A DNA stretch of 64,000 bases from Streptosporangium pseudovulgare (GCF_014648055.1 NZ_BMQJ01000006.1:186001-250000), one strand, 5' to 3'. Positions 31,300-40,478 are shown, counted from the stretch's first letter. Notes: generated by a model from the sequence alone, not told the origin. Numbers and translations are program-made.

Positions 31300-32481
31300 G
31301 TGGGAGTCTTCGATGACCTGGTGGGCCAGGAGCGGGCGGTCGAGACGCTCCGCAGGGCCGCCGCGTCGGCGGCCGAGACCCTGTCCGGAGGCCGCGGGGC
31401 GGGGATGACCCACGCCTGGCTGTTCACCGGCCCGGCCGGGTCCGGCAAGGAGGAGGCCGCGAGGGCGTTCGCCGCCGCGCTGTTCTGCCCCGACCGGGGG
31501 TGCGGCCACTGCGACATGTGCCACCAGGTGGCCGTCGGCTCTCATCCGGACCTGGAGGTGGTCCGCCCGCAGGGGCTCTCCTACGGGATCAAGGACACCC
31601 GTCAGCTCATCCTCCGCGCGGCCGGCGCCCCGACGCTGGGCCGCTGGCGGGTCGTGCTGTTCGAGGACGCCGACCGCGCCACCGAGGGCGCCTCCAACGC
31701 GTTGCTCAAGGCGATCGAGGAGCCGCCGCCGCGGACGGTCTGGCTGCTGTGCTCGCCCTCCCCGGACGACATGATGATCACCATCAGGTCCCGCTGCCGG
31801 GTGGTCACGCTCGTCACCCCGCCCGTCGCCGCCGTCGCCCACATGCTGGTCACCCGGGAGAACGTGCCGCCGGAGACGGCGGAGTTCGCGGCCAGGGCCG
31901 CCCAGGGGCAGGTCGACCGGGCCCGCAGGCTGGCCCTGGACGCCGAGGCGCGCGGGCGCCGCGAGGCGGTGCTGTCCATCCCCGCCTCGCTCGCCGGTGT
32001 GGCGGAGTGCGTGACGGCCGCTGAGCGGCTGGTGAAGACGGCCGAGGAGGAGGCCGCCGCCGTCACCACGGCGCTGAACGAGTCGGAGATCGCCGAGCTG
32101 CGCAAGGTCTACGGCGAGGGCTCCTCCGGCAAGGGGCTCAACAGGGGGCTGATCCGCGGCGGCGCCGGGGCGCTCAAGGAGCTGGAGGACCGGCAGAAGT
32201 CCCGGGCCACCCGGACCAAGCGCGACGTCATCGACACGGCCCTGCTCGATCTGGTGACGTTCTACCGCGACGTGCTGGCGGTGCAGTTCGGCGCCCCCGT
32301 CGAGCTGGCCAACGACGACCGCCGTGCCGACCTGGAGAGCCTGGCCCGCTCCGCCACCCCCGAGGAGACCCTGCGCAGGATCGACGCGATCATGCTGTGC
32401 CGGGAGCGGCTGGCGGCCAACGTCAACCCGCAGATGGCCGTGGAGGCGATGACCCTCTCGCTGCGGTGGCCCGTTTCCTGA
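31300..32481 (+). CDS. holB: DNA polymerase III subunit delta prime
   Basis: A 393-residue clamp-loader subunit. The AAA+ core shows GPAGSGKEEA (a modified P-loop), the zinc module CPDRGCGHCDMC, VVLFEDADR (Walker B-like), NALLKAIEEPP and IRSRCR (sensor/SRC motif). The C-terminal collar domain follows, with an Ala/Glu-rich region. It opens and closes the sliding clamp loader with gamma/tau and delta. The GTG start is 22 nt after tmk, and the tmk-holB order is typical of actinobacteria. Confidence 0.95.
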   Translation: MGVFDDLVGQERAVETLRRAAASAAETLSGGRGAGMTHAWLFTGPAGSGKEEAARAFAAALFCPDRGCGHCDMCHQVAVGSHPDLEVVRPQGLSYGIKDTRQLILRAAGAPTLGRWRVVLFEDADRATEGASNALLKAIEEPPPRTVWLLCSPSPDDMMITIRSRCRVVTLVTPPVAAVAHMLVTRENVPPETAEFAARAAQGQVDRARRLALDAEARGRREAVLSIPASLAGVAECVTAAERLVKTAEEEAAAVTTALNESEIAELRKVYGEGSSGKGLNRGLIRGGAGALKELEDRQKSRATRTKRDVIDTALLDLVTFYRDVLAVQFGAPVELANDDRRADLESLARSATPEETLRRIDAIMLCRERLAANVNPQMAVEAMTLSLRWPVS

Positions 32482-33259
32482 CCCGGTCTCGCTCCTGGCC
32501 CTGATCCCGGTTCGGGTCCTTCCGCTTCGTCCTGGGTCCTGTCCCCTGACGCGGCTTCAGGGTCCGTTCTCCGGTTTCGGCCTGGATTCCGGTTTCCTTT
32601 CCGGTGCCGGCGCGTTCTCCGGTTTCCGAGCGGTTCGTTTTTCTCGTGACTTCGCCGCTTCCGATGATGTCTTCACAGGTCAGCGGCCGGTATCGAGCCC
32701 GTGGCCGGGCGGGGCCCGTTTCTGGTCCGCTGGGGCATGCAACCTTACGGGTGGCTTTCGAGTCTTTAAAGGTATGCAGTGTGATTTTCCGGGATTGTCT
32801 TACCGGGGAACCGAGGCCGTCCCCAGTGCGTTCCGCGCCGGGGACGCCGCCCGGCTCCGGAGCGGGGCGCCCGGCGGTACGGCGCCGCCCTCCGGCGTGA
32901 CATCCGGCGGCGCGGATCGTCCCGGGGGCCCGGGTGCGCCCGGCGGTACGGGGCGCCTCGGGAGTCCGGGTGTGGCGTCCGGCGGTGCGGGCCGTTCCGG
33001 GGGGCCGCCGGGTGCGTCCGGGGGTGCGGGCCGTCCGGGGAGCCAGGGTGTGGCGCCCGGCGGTGCTCCGGGCCCGCGACGGGCGCGAGGCGGGGCGGCG
33101 CTCGCGTCGCCGTACTGATCGGTGGCGCTTTTTCGCGTCAAATCCCCTCGAAGGGGAAGTGAAGATCGTTAGAATTCCCAGCGAATTTATACACACTTGT
33201 TGCCAATTTAAGTTCTATGCGTGCTCTACGGGGTGAGCAGGCAAGACGGGGGTTCCTCG
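32482..33259. other. 778-bp gap with low-complexity repeats and an AT-rich promoter region
   Basis: 32490-32640 has repeated TCCGGTTTC words. 32870-33090 has imperfect GGCGGTGCGGGCC-type repeats; a frame at 32774-33118 reads Gly/Pro/Ala-rich sequence but lacks a ribosome site and I do not call it. 33120-33220 is distinctly AT-rich (GAATTTATACACA) and probably holds the promoter of the following pair. Confidence 0.5.
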
Positions 33260-34033
33260 ATGGGTACGGGAACGCAGGGCGGAGCGGTCGTGGCCGGAGG
33301 CAGGAGAGCCGTCACCGGCAGGGTGGACGGCGACGACGTCCTGAGGGTCGAGTGGCCGGACCCCGGCGGCGGACGGTCGGGGGCGGAGGACGGGGACATC
33401 GTCCTGCGGCACGCCGAGACCGGCGAGGAGCACGCCGGCACCGCCCTGGCCGGGCTGGCGCCGGGCATCTGGGTGGTGTCGTACCGGGGCGAGCCCATCG
33501 CCACCGACGACCCGGGTTTCTCGCTGGACGGCCTGATGAGCTACGCCGCCATGCCCCGCGAGCGGGAGATCCGGGCCTTCCGCACCTCGGTCGGCACGCT
33601 CGCGCTGACCGTCCGGGAGGTCCGTCCGTACGTCGAGGTGACCGGTGTCGTCTCCGACGACGGCGTGGTCGGGGTGACGGGCGTGATCGCCTACGGCGAG
33701 CCGATCGAGGGCCCCGCCCGGCTGGTGGCCGTGCCGAGGAAGGGGGCCGAGCCGGTCGGCGGCCCGGGAGCGTTTCACGGGCGGAGCTTCGAGGGCGGCG
33801 TCCGGATCGAGCCGATGGCCGAGGGACAGCGCCGCCGCCGGACCTTCTGGGACCTGTACGCCGAGGCCGGCGGGGCGCGGCTGCCGCTGGCGGCCCGCCT
33901 CGACGACGTCACCGACAAGAAGACCAAGGTGCGCTTCCCCGCCCAGCACGTGGGACAGGTGCGGGTGCGGCCGTACTACACCGACACCGACTCCCTGGCC
34001 GTGGCCCTGACCATCGAGGAGGAGGGTACGTGA
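33260..34033 (+). CDS. Protein of unknown function coupled to a glycosyltransferase
   Basis: A 257-residue, mostly beta-strand protein without signal peptide or membrane helix. It shows repeated patterns such as RVEWPD, IVLRHAETGEEH and a central VREVRPYVEVTGVVSDD. The end overlaps the glycosyltransferase start as GTGA, so the two are produced together. A related two-gene arrangement suggests it binds or positions the acceptor, but I do not recognise the family. GACGGGGG lies upstream of the ATG, and an AT-rich promoter region precedes it. Confidence 0.75.
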   Translation: MGTGTQGGAVVAGGRRAVTGRVDGDDVLRVEWPDPGGGRSGAEDGDIVLRHAETGEEHAGTALAGLAPGIWVVSYRGEPIATDDPGFSLDGLMSYAAMPREREIRAFRTSVGTLALTVREVRPYVEVTGVVSDDGVVGVTGVIAYGEPIEGPARLVAVPRKGAEPVGGPGAFHGRSFEGGVRIEPMAEGQRRRRTFWDLYAEAGGARLPLAARLDDVTDKKTKVRFPAQHVGQVRVRPYYTDTDSLAVALTIEEEGT

Positions 34034-35184
34034 AGATCTCCTTCCTGATCCTCAACGCCTACGGCATGGGCGGGACGATCCGCGCCACCTTCGACCTCGC
34101 CACCGAGCTGTCCCTGCGTCACGACGTCGAGGTGATCAGCGTCTTCCAGCACGTCGACCGGCCCTTCCTGCGGCTCGGCCCCCGGGTGCGGCTGCGCTCG
34201 CTGGTGGACCTGCGGGAGGGGGCGAGGGTCCGCTGGCCGTACACGAAGCGGGCCGAACGGCTGAGCGGGCAGGAGAGCGCGCTGATCCACCCGGAGGAGC
34301 GCGCCTACGCCTCCTTCAGCGCCTGGAGCGACGACGTGCTCAGACGCGAGCTGCGGCGGCTCCGCACCGACGTGCTGATCACCACCCGGGCCGGGCTGAA
34401 CATCATGGCCGCCAGGTTCGCGCGCCGGAAGGTCGTCACCATCGCCCAGGAGCACCTGCACTTCGAGGCGCACAAGCCCGGCATCTTCCAGGAGATCCGG
34501 GAGTGGTACCCCAACCTGGACGCGGTGATCACCCTCACCGAGGCCGACGAGCGGGACTACCGCGCCATGCTGGGCGGCGGGCGGACGCGGGTGATCACCA
34601 TCGGCAACGGCCTGCCCGCCACGCCCCGGCCCCGCTCCCGGCAGGAGAACAGGATCGTGCTGGCCGCCGGGCGGCTGGTGCCGGTCAAGGGGTACGACCG
34701 GCTGCTGAAGGCGTTCGCCCAGGTCGTCCAGAAGCGACCCGACTGGAAGCTGCGGATCTACGGCGAGGGCCGCTCCGGTGACAAGCTGGTACGGCAGTCC
34801 GTCAAGCTGCGCCTGCACAACAACGTCACGTTCATGGGCCCGACCGAGGACATCGAGGGAGAGCTCGCCAAGGCGTCGATCCACGCGGTCAGCTCCCGGT
34901 TCGAGGGCTTCGGCATGACCATCATCGAGGCGTTCTCCTGCGGGGTGCCGGTGGTCAGCTTCGACTGCCCGAGAGGGCCGCGTGAGATCATCACCTCCGG
35001 TCACGACGGCCTGCTGGTACCGGCCGACGACGTCGACGCGCTGGCCGAGGGGCTGCTCCGGATGATCGACGACGAGGAGGGCCGGCACCGGATGGCCCGC
35101 AACGCGCTGGAGACGGCCGCGCGTTACGACATGTCCGTGGTCGCCGAGCGCTGGGAGCGGGCCTTCGCCGAACTGGTCGGCTGA
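34030..35184 (+). CDS. GT4-family glycosyltransferase
   Basis: A 384-residue GT-B enzyme. The N-terminal domain begins ISFLILNAYGMGGTIRATFDLA, the glycine-rich acceptor side. The C-terminal donor domain holds VLAAGRLVPVKGYDRLLKAF and the GT4 signature EGFGMTIIEAFSCGVPVVSFD with two Glu seven residues apart. It transfers a sugar from a nucleotide donor to an unknown acceptor, possibly a cell-surface polymer. It starts with GTG overlapping the previous stop. A region of short repeats and a hairpin follow it. Confidence 0.92.
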   Translation: MKISFLILNAYGMGGTIRATFDLATELSLRHDVEVISVFQHVDRPFLRLGPRVRLRSLVDLREGARVRWPYTKRAERLSGQESALIHPEERAYASFSAWSDDVLRRELRRLRTDVLITTRAGLNIMAARFARRKVVTIAQEHLHFEAHKPGIFQEIREWYPNLDAVITLTEADERDYRAMLGGGRTRVITIGNGLPATPRPRSRQENRIVLAAGRLVPVKGYDRLLKAFAQVVQKRPDWKLRIYGEGRSGDKLVRQSVKLRLHNNVTFMGPTEDIEGELAKASIHAVSSRFEGFGMTIIEAFSCGVPVVSFDCPRGPREIITSGHDGLLVPADDVDALAEGLLRMIDDEEGRHRMARNALETAARYDMSVVAERWERAFAELVG

Positions 35185-35329
35185 CGCGGTGCCGTACGGT
35201 GAGCCGCCGTGGCGCACGTGAGCTGCCGTGCTGCCGCACGTGAGCTGACGCGGTGCCGTACGGTGAGCCGCCGTGCCGCACGTGAGCTGCCGTGCCGCCG
35301 TACGGTGAGCCGCCGGGAGTCCACTGGAG
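35185..35329. repeat. Intergenic short repeats with CCGTACGG
   Basis: Three copies of a unit of the type GCCGTACGGTGAGCCGCCG alternate with copies of a unit GCACGTGAGCTGCCGTGC. No gene is visible. This family of CCGTACGGTG words also occurs in other gaps (for example 40800-40875). Confidence 0.6.
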
Positions 35330-35400
35330 GCCCGCCTGAGGATCCGCCGGGCCGCCGGGGCTCGCTGAGGGATCCGCCGGGAAGGTCGCCGGAAAATGTA

Positions 35401-35434
35401 CGCCGGACCGAGCAGCAGACGACTCGGTCCGGCG
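35401..35434 (+). terminator. Strong hairpin between glycosyltransferase and sigma factor
   Basis: CGCCGGACCGAG and CTCGGTCCGGCG form a perfect 12-bp stem with a 10-nt loop, only about 10-16 nt before the sigma factor start. It may end the glycosyltransferase transcript. If the sigma factor mRNA begins upstream, it could also act as an attenuator. Confidence 0.6.
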
Positions 35435-35444
35435 TCTCTGTGAC

Positions 35445-36005
35445 GTGACCATGTCATTCTCGGGGACGACCCCGGAACCGAAGACCGAGGCTCCTCCCCG
35501 TGCGGAGCGTCCGGCGAGGGACCGCGTCGACGTCGCGGGACTGTTCGCCGAACACCACCTCGGCCTGGTGCGGCTGGCCCTGCTCATGGTGGGCGACCAG
35601 GCCACCGCCGAGGACGTCGTGCAGGAGGCGTTCGCCCGGACGCACGCGGGGCGGCTCCGCCTGCGCGACCCCGGGCGCGCGCTGACCTACGTCCGCTCGG
35701 CGGTGCTCAACGGGGCCCGGTCGGTGCTGCGGCGCCGGGCGGTGGCGTTCCGGCGGGCCGTGCCGTACGAGCCGCCCGTCTGGTCGGCCGAACACGCGGC
35801 GCTGCTCGGCGAGGAACGCCGCGAGGTCCTGACGGCGCTGCTCGGCCTGCCGAAGCGGCAGCGCGAGGCGCTGATCCTGCGCTACTACCTCGACCTGCCC
35901 GACCAGGAGATCGCGGAGGTCATGGGCATCAGGGCCGGCACGGCCCGGTCCACCATCGCGCGCGGGCTGGCCGCCCTCGCCCGGACGCTTGGGGAGGAAT
36001 CATGA
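35445..36005 (+). CDS. ECF sigma factor (SigE-family type)
   Basis: A 186-residue sigma-70 factor with regions 2 and 4 only. Region 2 is visible as LFAEHHLGLVRLALLMVGDQATAEDVVQEAFARTH; region 4 as LPKRQREALILRYYLDLPDQEIAEVMGIRAGTARSTIARGL. GTG 35445 and ATG 35451 are both possible starts and neither has a clear ribosome site. It overlaps the next gene by ATGA, the usual arrangement of a sigma factor with its anti-sigma factor. Confidence 0.9.
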   Translation: MTMSFSGTTPEPKTEAPPRAERPARDRVDVAGLFAEHHLGLVRLALLMVGDQATAEDVVQEAFARTHAGRLRLRDPGRALTYVRSAVLNGARSVLRRRAVAFRRAVPYEPPVWSAEHAALLGEERREVLTALLGLPKRQREALILRYYLDLPDQEIAEVMGIRAGTARSTIARGLAALARTLGEES

Positions 36006-36706
36006 ACACCGACCGGAACGCCACCGAGGGCCGCCTGCGCGACGCCCTGTCCGCCGCCGCCGGGACGGTCGCGGACGTCCGCCCACTGGCCGTTCCCGCC
36101 CGCCGGCGCCTGCGGGTCCCGCTGCGGATCGCCGCCGCCGCGCTGGCCGTCACGGCCGTCGCCGTCGGCGTCACGAACCTCGCCGCGCCCTCTCCGCTGC
36201 CCGGGGAGGCGATGGTCGTCGCCATGGCCGCGGGCGGTACCGGGCCGTCGGGGATGGCCGACGTCTCGGTCTTCCTGTGCAAGGACCAGAGCCCCTTCCC
36301 CAACTGCGGGGGCAAGGGGGTCACCGAGGCGGGACGGGAGGAGCTGCGCCGGGCGCTGGCAGGCCGGCCCGAGGTGGAGAGCGTCACCTTCGAGGATCAG
36401 CGGACGAACTGGGAGAACTTCCGGCGGCAGAACGCGGACAACACCATGCTCCTCAACGTGATCCGCCGCGAGGACATGCCCGAGGTATTCCGGCTCCGGG
36501 TCAAGCCGGGCACGGACTCCCTGGCCCTGACGCGGGCGGTGGGCGGGCTGCCCGGCGTGTCCAACGCCGTCGACACCCGGTGCCTGATCGAGAAGGGTTC
36601 CCTGTTGGGGAGGATCAAGAGCAGACTTCCGTGGTCGGACGACCCGCAGCGGTGCTCCTTCCCCGAAATCACCTTCCCGGACGCCACCCCTTCGAGCGGG
36701 GGATGA
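36002..36706 (+). CDS. Single-span membrane protein with FtsX-like extracellular domain
   Basis: A 234-residue protein: about 40 cytoplasmic residues, one membrane helix (about 42-62), and an outer domain resembling the extracellular domain of actinobacterial FtsX (VSVFLCK, VTEAGREELRRALAGRPEVESVTFEDQ, EDMPEVFRLRVKPG, AVGGLPGVSNAVDTRC). Four Cys lie in the outer part. It is not a full FtsX, because the three further membrane helices are absent. Overlap with the sigma factor gene suggests it is the anti-sigma sensor, although the cytoplasmic part lacks the usual zinc-binding HxxxCxxC motif. A partner in wall hydrolase control is the alternative. Confidence 0.8.
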   Translation: MNTDRNATEGRLRDALSAAAGTVADVRPLAVPARRRLRVPLRIAAAALAVTAVAVGVTNLAAPSPLPGEAMVVAMAAGGTGPSGMADVSVFLCKDQSPFPNCGGKGVTEAGREELRRALAGRPEVESVTFEDQRTNWENFRRQNADNTMLLNVIRREDMPEVFRLRVKPGTDSLALTRAVGGLPGVSNAVDTRCLIEKGSLLGRIKSRLPWSDDPQRCSFPEITFPDATPSSGG

Positions 36707-36800
36707 CCGTCCACCCCGACTGGGCGGAGGAGCACGGCCCGCGCCCATGAAACCGCTCCGGTGAGGCCGGTGAGGGATCACGCTCCACGAGGTACGGCCC

Positions 36801-36840
36801 GGCCCGCGAAGCGGCTCCCTCACGAGTCGCTTCGCGGGCC
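36801..36840 (+). terminator. Terminator-like hairpin after the sigma factor pair
   Basis: GGCCCGCGAAGCG and CGCTTCGCGGGCC form a perfect 13-bp stem with a 14-nt loop, 95 nt after the stop. The rest of the 422-bp gap 36707-37128 consists of GGCGGTCGGC-like repeats and shows no gene. Confidence 0.65.
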
Positions 36841-37128
36841 GCCGCACCGTCACGGATCCGCGCGGCCGGCGGGACCCGTGGCGACCGGCCGCGGAGGATC
36901 CAAGAGCCCTGCGGCGGTCGGCCGCGGGAGGATCCCGGGGGGTCCGAGGTGATCGGTCGCGGAGGCTCCGGGGGGTCGGCGGCGGTCGGCGGCGGAGGAC
37001 CCGAGGGGGCCCTGCGGCAGCCGGTCGCGGGGGGATGTCGCGGGGGGATCCAGGGGGTACGCGGCGGCGGTCCGGCGCGTAGGGTGGCGTGGAGGGCGCC
37101 AGCCGTACCCCCTGCAGTTTGGAGCCTC

Positions 37129-37977
37129 ATGAGCATGATCATGGCGGTGAGCTTCACCCGCTACGGCCGTCTTTACTACCTCGACCCCGGCGAGCACAGC
37201 CCCAAGGTCGGCGACAAGGTGCTCGTGCCGACCGACGCCGGGCCTGAGGTGGCCGAGTGCGTGTGGGCTCCGCAGTGGACCAGCGAGGAGATCGGTGACC
37301 TGCCGGTGTGCGCGGGCATCGCCGGCGAGGAGCACCTGGCGCGCGACGAGAACAACCGGCGGCGGCGCGCGGAGGTCAGGAGCGTCGCCAAGCGGCTCAT
37401 CAAGCGGCACGAGCTGCCGATGAAGGTCGTCGGCGTCGACTACCTCGACGCCGACAACGTCTACACCGTCTACTTCTCCGCCCCGCACCGCGTCGACTTC
37501 CGCGCCCTCGTCCGCGACCTCGCCCGGAACCTGCGCGCCCGGGTCGAGCTGCGGCAGATCGGCCCGCGCGACGAGGCCCGCCTGCAGGGCGGCATCGGCC
37601 CGTGCGGCCGCGACCTGTGCTGCGCGACCTTCCTGAAGGACTTCGAGCCCGTCTCGGTGCGGATGGCCAAGGACCAGAACCTCCCGGTCAACCCGATGCG
37701 GATCGCGGGGGCGTGCGGGCGGCTGATGTGCTGCCTGAAGTACGAGCACCCCCTCTACATGGAGGCCAACCGCACGATGCCCCGGGTCGGGTCGAAGGTG
37801 GACACCCCCGAGGGGCCGGGCACCGTCGTCGGGCGCAACGTCCCCTCCGACTCGGTGACGGTACGGCTGGACGAGGGCGGCCGCCGCTGCGCCTGCCCGT
37901 CGGCCTCGGTCTGCTCACCCCGCAAGCAACACGACGCGATGTACGGCGCGGCGCCGGAGACCGCCTCCGGAGGTTAG
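37129..37977 (+). CDS. ricT: PSP1/RicT (YaaT) homologue
   Basis: A 282-residue protein of the YaaT/RicT family. The PSP1 domain is marked by GIGPCGRDLCCATFL (Cys residues that bind iron-sulphur in Bacillus) and AGACGRLMCCLKYEHP. An N-terminal barrel-like part (YLDPGEHSPKVGDKVLVPT) precedes it. In Bacillus the RicAFT complex supports RNase Y-dependent processing and sporulation phosphorelay; actinobacteria lack the other Ric partners, so the function here is unclear. GGAG is 4 nt before ATG 37129; ATG at 37135 is possible. The C-terminal Cys-rich tail (RRCACPSASVCSP) is unusual. Confidence 0.9.
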   Translation: MSMIMAVSFTRYGRLYYLDPGEHSPKVGDKVLVPTDAGPEVAECVWAPQWTSEEIGDLPVCAGIAGEEHLARDENNRRRRAEVRSVAKRLIKRHELPMKVVGVDYLDADNVYTVYFSAPHRVDFRALVRDLARNLRARVELRQIGPRDEARLQGGIGPCGRDLCCATFLKDFEPVSVRMAKDQNLPVNPMRIAGACGRLMCCLKYEHPLYMEANRTMPRVGSKVDTPEGPGTVVGRNVPSDSVTVRLDEGGRRCACPSASVCSPRKQHDAMYGAAPETASGG

Positions 37978-38149
37978 ACGGACTCCGGAGACCGGGGCGG
38001 GTGCGGCGGGAGGCCGGGGCCGGGGCGGAGGCCGGCTGAGCCGCGAGACCGGGGTGGACGGCGCCCGCGCGGTGACGGCGGGCCGGCGTGTGTTCCGACA
38101 CGGAGAAATCCGTTGGACGATCCGCCCGGAGGGCTGTCAGCCTCGGAAC

Positions 38150-38926
38150 ATGGTTGCGGAGGCGGCGAAGCGGTCGTTCGACGATCTGGTGGCGGAGGCC
38201 GAGTCGGTCTCGGTCGACGGCTGGGACTTCTCCTGGCTGGACGGCCGGGCGACCGAGGAACGGCCCTCCTGGGGATACTCGCGGCTGATGGCGGGGCGCA
38301 TGGCGCGCGCCCACGCCGCGCTGGACGTCCAGACCGGCGGTGGCGAGGTGCTCGCGGGCGTTCCGCGGCTTCCCGCCGTGACGGTCGCCACCGAGTCCTG
38401 GCCGCCGAACATCGCCCGTGCCGCCGCGAGGCTGCGCCCGCGCGGGGTCGCGGTCGTCGCCGACGACGACGAGCCGAGGCTCCCGTTCCGGGACGGCGTC
38501 TTCGACCTGGTGACGAGCCGCCACCCGGTGACCACCTGGTGGGAGGAGGTCGCCCGGGTGCTCCGGCCCGGCGGGACGTACTTCTCCCAGCAGGTCGGCC
38601 CGCGGAGCGTCGTGGAGCTGACGGAGTTCTTCCTGGGGCCGCAGCCGCGCGACAGCGCCCGCGACCCCGAGCTGACCCGGGCCGCCGCCGAGAGCGCCGG
38701 CCTGGAGGTGCTCGACCTCCGGCCGGAGCGGCTGCTCACCGTCTTCCACGACGTCGGCGCGGTGATCTACTTCCTCCGGAAGGTGATCTGGATCGTCCCC
38801 GGCTTCTCCGCCGGCCGTTACCGCGCCGAGCTCCGGGAGCTCCACGACCGCATCCAGGACGAGGGGCCCTTCGTCGCGTACGCGACCCGCTTCCTCATCG
38901 AGGCCCGCAGACCCCTTCCCGCCTGA
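38150..38926 (+). CDS. Class I SAM-dependent methyltransferase
   Basis: A 258-residue methyltransferase of the short actinobacterial type. The SAM fold is visible from about 60 to 170: GGGEVLAGVP (glycine-rich loop), AVTVATESWPPN, PFRDGVFDLVTSRHPVTTWWEEVARVLRPGG. It ends with an acceptor region VFHDVGAVIYFLRKVIWIVPGF. The acceptor is unknown. The ATG 38150 is preferred as conserved sequence begins there; longer frames are not supported. It stands alone, between ricT and a gene fragment. Confidence 0.85.
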   Translation: MVAEAAKRSFDDLVAEAESVSVDGWDFSWLDGRATEERPSWGYSRLMAGRMARAHAALDVQTGGGEVLAGVPRLPAVTVATESWPPNIARAAARLRPRGVAVVADDDEPRLPFRDGVFDLVTSRHPVTTWWEEVARVLRPGGTYFSQQVGPRSVVELTEFFLGPQPRDSARDPELTRAAAESAGLEVLDLRPERLLTVFHDVGAVIYFLRKVIWIVPGFSAGRYRAELRELHDRIQDEGPFVAYATRFLIEARRPLPA

Positions 38927-38979
38927 GGCGCGTTCCGCTGAGCCGGGATCGGGCGGGCCGATCCCGGACCGCCCGCCGA

Positions 38980-39189
38980 ATCCGGGGATCGACCGATTGG
39001 TATCGCCAGGGGAAGGCCGGGTCCGTCGACGAGGCGGAACTGGAGGCGTACTCGGTGGCGGAGACGGAGTTCCTGGTGGCTGGGCCGGACCGCGGCCGCC
39101 ACGACCTCACCCCCGAGGTGTGGGCGGCGGCGCTGGAGCGCCCGGTGGAGTTCACCGCCGCCCTGAAGGACTTCCTGGCGGCGCTGTAG
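38980..39189 (+). pseudogene. Possible gene fragment (C-terminal part only)
   Basis: The frame reads DWYRQGKAGSVDEAEL, then YSVAETEFLV, and ends FTAALKDFLAAL with protein-like composition, but it lacks a plausible start and ribosome site. It may be the remnant of a truncated gene. Family is not recognised. The gap around it is otherwise empty. Confidence 0.35.
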
Positions 39190-39200
39190 AGCGGGCGGGG

Positions 39201-40478
39201 TCAGGGGAGGAGGCCGGCGCGGGCGCCGGCGGTGGCGTCCAGCGCGCGGTGTTCCCGGCGGCGCCGATCCGCGCCGCGCCGCGCGCGCAGCTCCAGCTCC
39301 TCCAGGCGCGCCTCGGTGTCGAGCCGGACGCGCCTGTTGTAGACCATCTCCTGCGCCTGGTTCGTCCGATCCACCATGCGGTCGTAGGCGGTCGTCCCGC
39401 TCATGATCTTGACGAGGACGGGCAGGCAGTCGACGAGGATCAGGAAGAAGCGGAGCAGCCACGTCGCCTGCCTGAGGTAGACGTTCGCCGCGGTGACCTC
39501 GTGCAGCGCCCGCATGCGCTCCAGCAGGCCGACGGGGTCGTCCTTGCCGGGCATCGCGGCCAGCCGCTCCTCGACGCGCGCGTCCAGCCGCCGCTCGAAG
39601 TCGGCCTGCCGCTCGGCGAGCGGGCCGCGCAGCGTCGATATCCGGCCCTCCAGCCTCTGGAGCTTCTTCTGGTTCTCCCCCAGCCCGCTGCGGTCCATGA
39701 AACGCTTGGCGGCGGCGTCGAGGCGTCTGCAGAGCGGGCCCCTGCCCCTCCTGCCGCTCAGGCCCTCACCGCTTTCACCGGCGCATTCGGCCGTCGCCTG
39801 GTCAACCAACCTGTCGTACCGATTCCGGTCGGCGGTGACCTGCGTCCGCAGCGTGCCGGCGTCGCGCTCCAGGCTGCTCAGCCGGTTGAGGTCGGCGTCG
39901 GCCGTCGAGGTCAGAAGCCTGGCGTTCGTGCAGTCCCGGTGGCCGGACGTCCTGCCGGGCACCCGCGAGTTGCACTCCAGCAGCCGGTCGCGTTCCGCGA
40001 TCAGCGCGGCCTCGCGGCCGTCGATCACGTGCTGGACCACGGCGGTCTCGAAGACCCGCAGGACCAGGGGCTCGGCGATGATGAAGCCCAGCACCACCGC
40101 GACGAGCAGCCGGGGGACCAGCAGCATCAGCCTGGCCCGCCAGGTGCCGGTGACGGTCGAGACGAGCCAGCGGTCGAGGTTGAGCACGATGAGCGCCCAC
40201 ACCGCGACGGGGATGAGCATGGCGACGTGGGCGCCGCCCAGGACCTGGCTCAGCGCGAACCACATCGAGATCCCGGCGACGACGGCCGTGCCCAGGACCA
40301 CGCCGCCGAGGCCGACGTAGCGGGTCCGCTCCAGCGGTATCCGGCTCAGGACGCCCTCGTCCACACCCGCCAGCGTCCGCAGCCGCCGGCCCAGGCCGCG
40401 CCGTCCGGCGACCACCTCTTCCGCGGCCCTCGAACCGCCCGGGGTGGCGAGGGGGCGTGTGAAATGGCTGCTTCCCAT
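39201..40478 (-). CDS. DUF4407 membrane protein
   Basis: A 425-residue protein. Three membrane helices lie near residues 55-145 (YVGLGGVVLGTAVVAGISMW, VAMLIPVAVWALIVLNLDRWLV, LMLLVPRLLVAVVLGFIIAEPLVL). A long periplasmic or cytoplasmic coiled-coil region with several Cys follows (about 160-330), then a fourth helix (LRFFLILVDCLPVLVKIMSG) and an Arg/Glu-rich helical tail. This layout fits DUF4407, whose function is unknown. It is convergent with the neighbouring fragment and divergent from the next gene. Confidence 0.88.
   Translation of the reverse strand: MGSSHFTRPLATPGGSRAAEEVVAGRRGLGRRLRTLAGVDEGVLSRIPLERTRYVGLGGVVLGTAVVAGISMWFALSQVLGGAHVAMLIPVAVWALIVLNLDRWLVSTVTGTWRARLMLLVPRLLVAVVLGFIIAEPLVLRVFETAVVQHVIDGREAALIAERDRLLECNSRVPGRTSGHRDCTNARLLTSTADADLNRLSSLERDAGTLRTQVTADRNRYDRLVDQATAECAGESGEGLSGRRGRGPLCRRLDAAAKRFMDRSGLGENQKKLQRLEGRISTLRGPLAERQADFERRLDARVEERLAAMPGKDDPVGLLERMRALHEVTAANVYLRQATWLLRFFLILVDCLPVLVKIMSGTTAYDRMVDRTNQAQEMVYNRRVRLDTEARLEELELRARRGADRRRREHRALDATAGARAGLLP

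Noticed and set aside
32423..33196. Minus-strand Arg/Thr/Pro-rich open frame after holB
   Set aside because: It overlaps the holB end, has repeats and no ribosome site; composition is that of non-coding GC-rich DNA.
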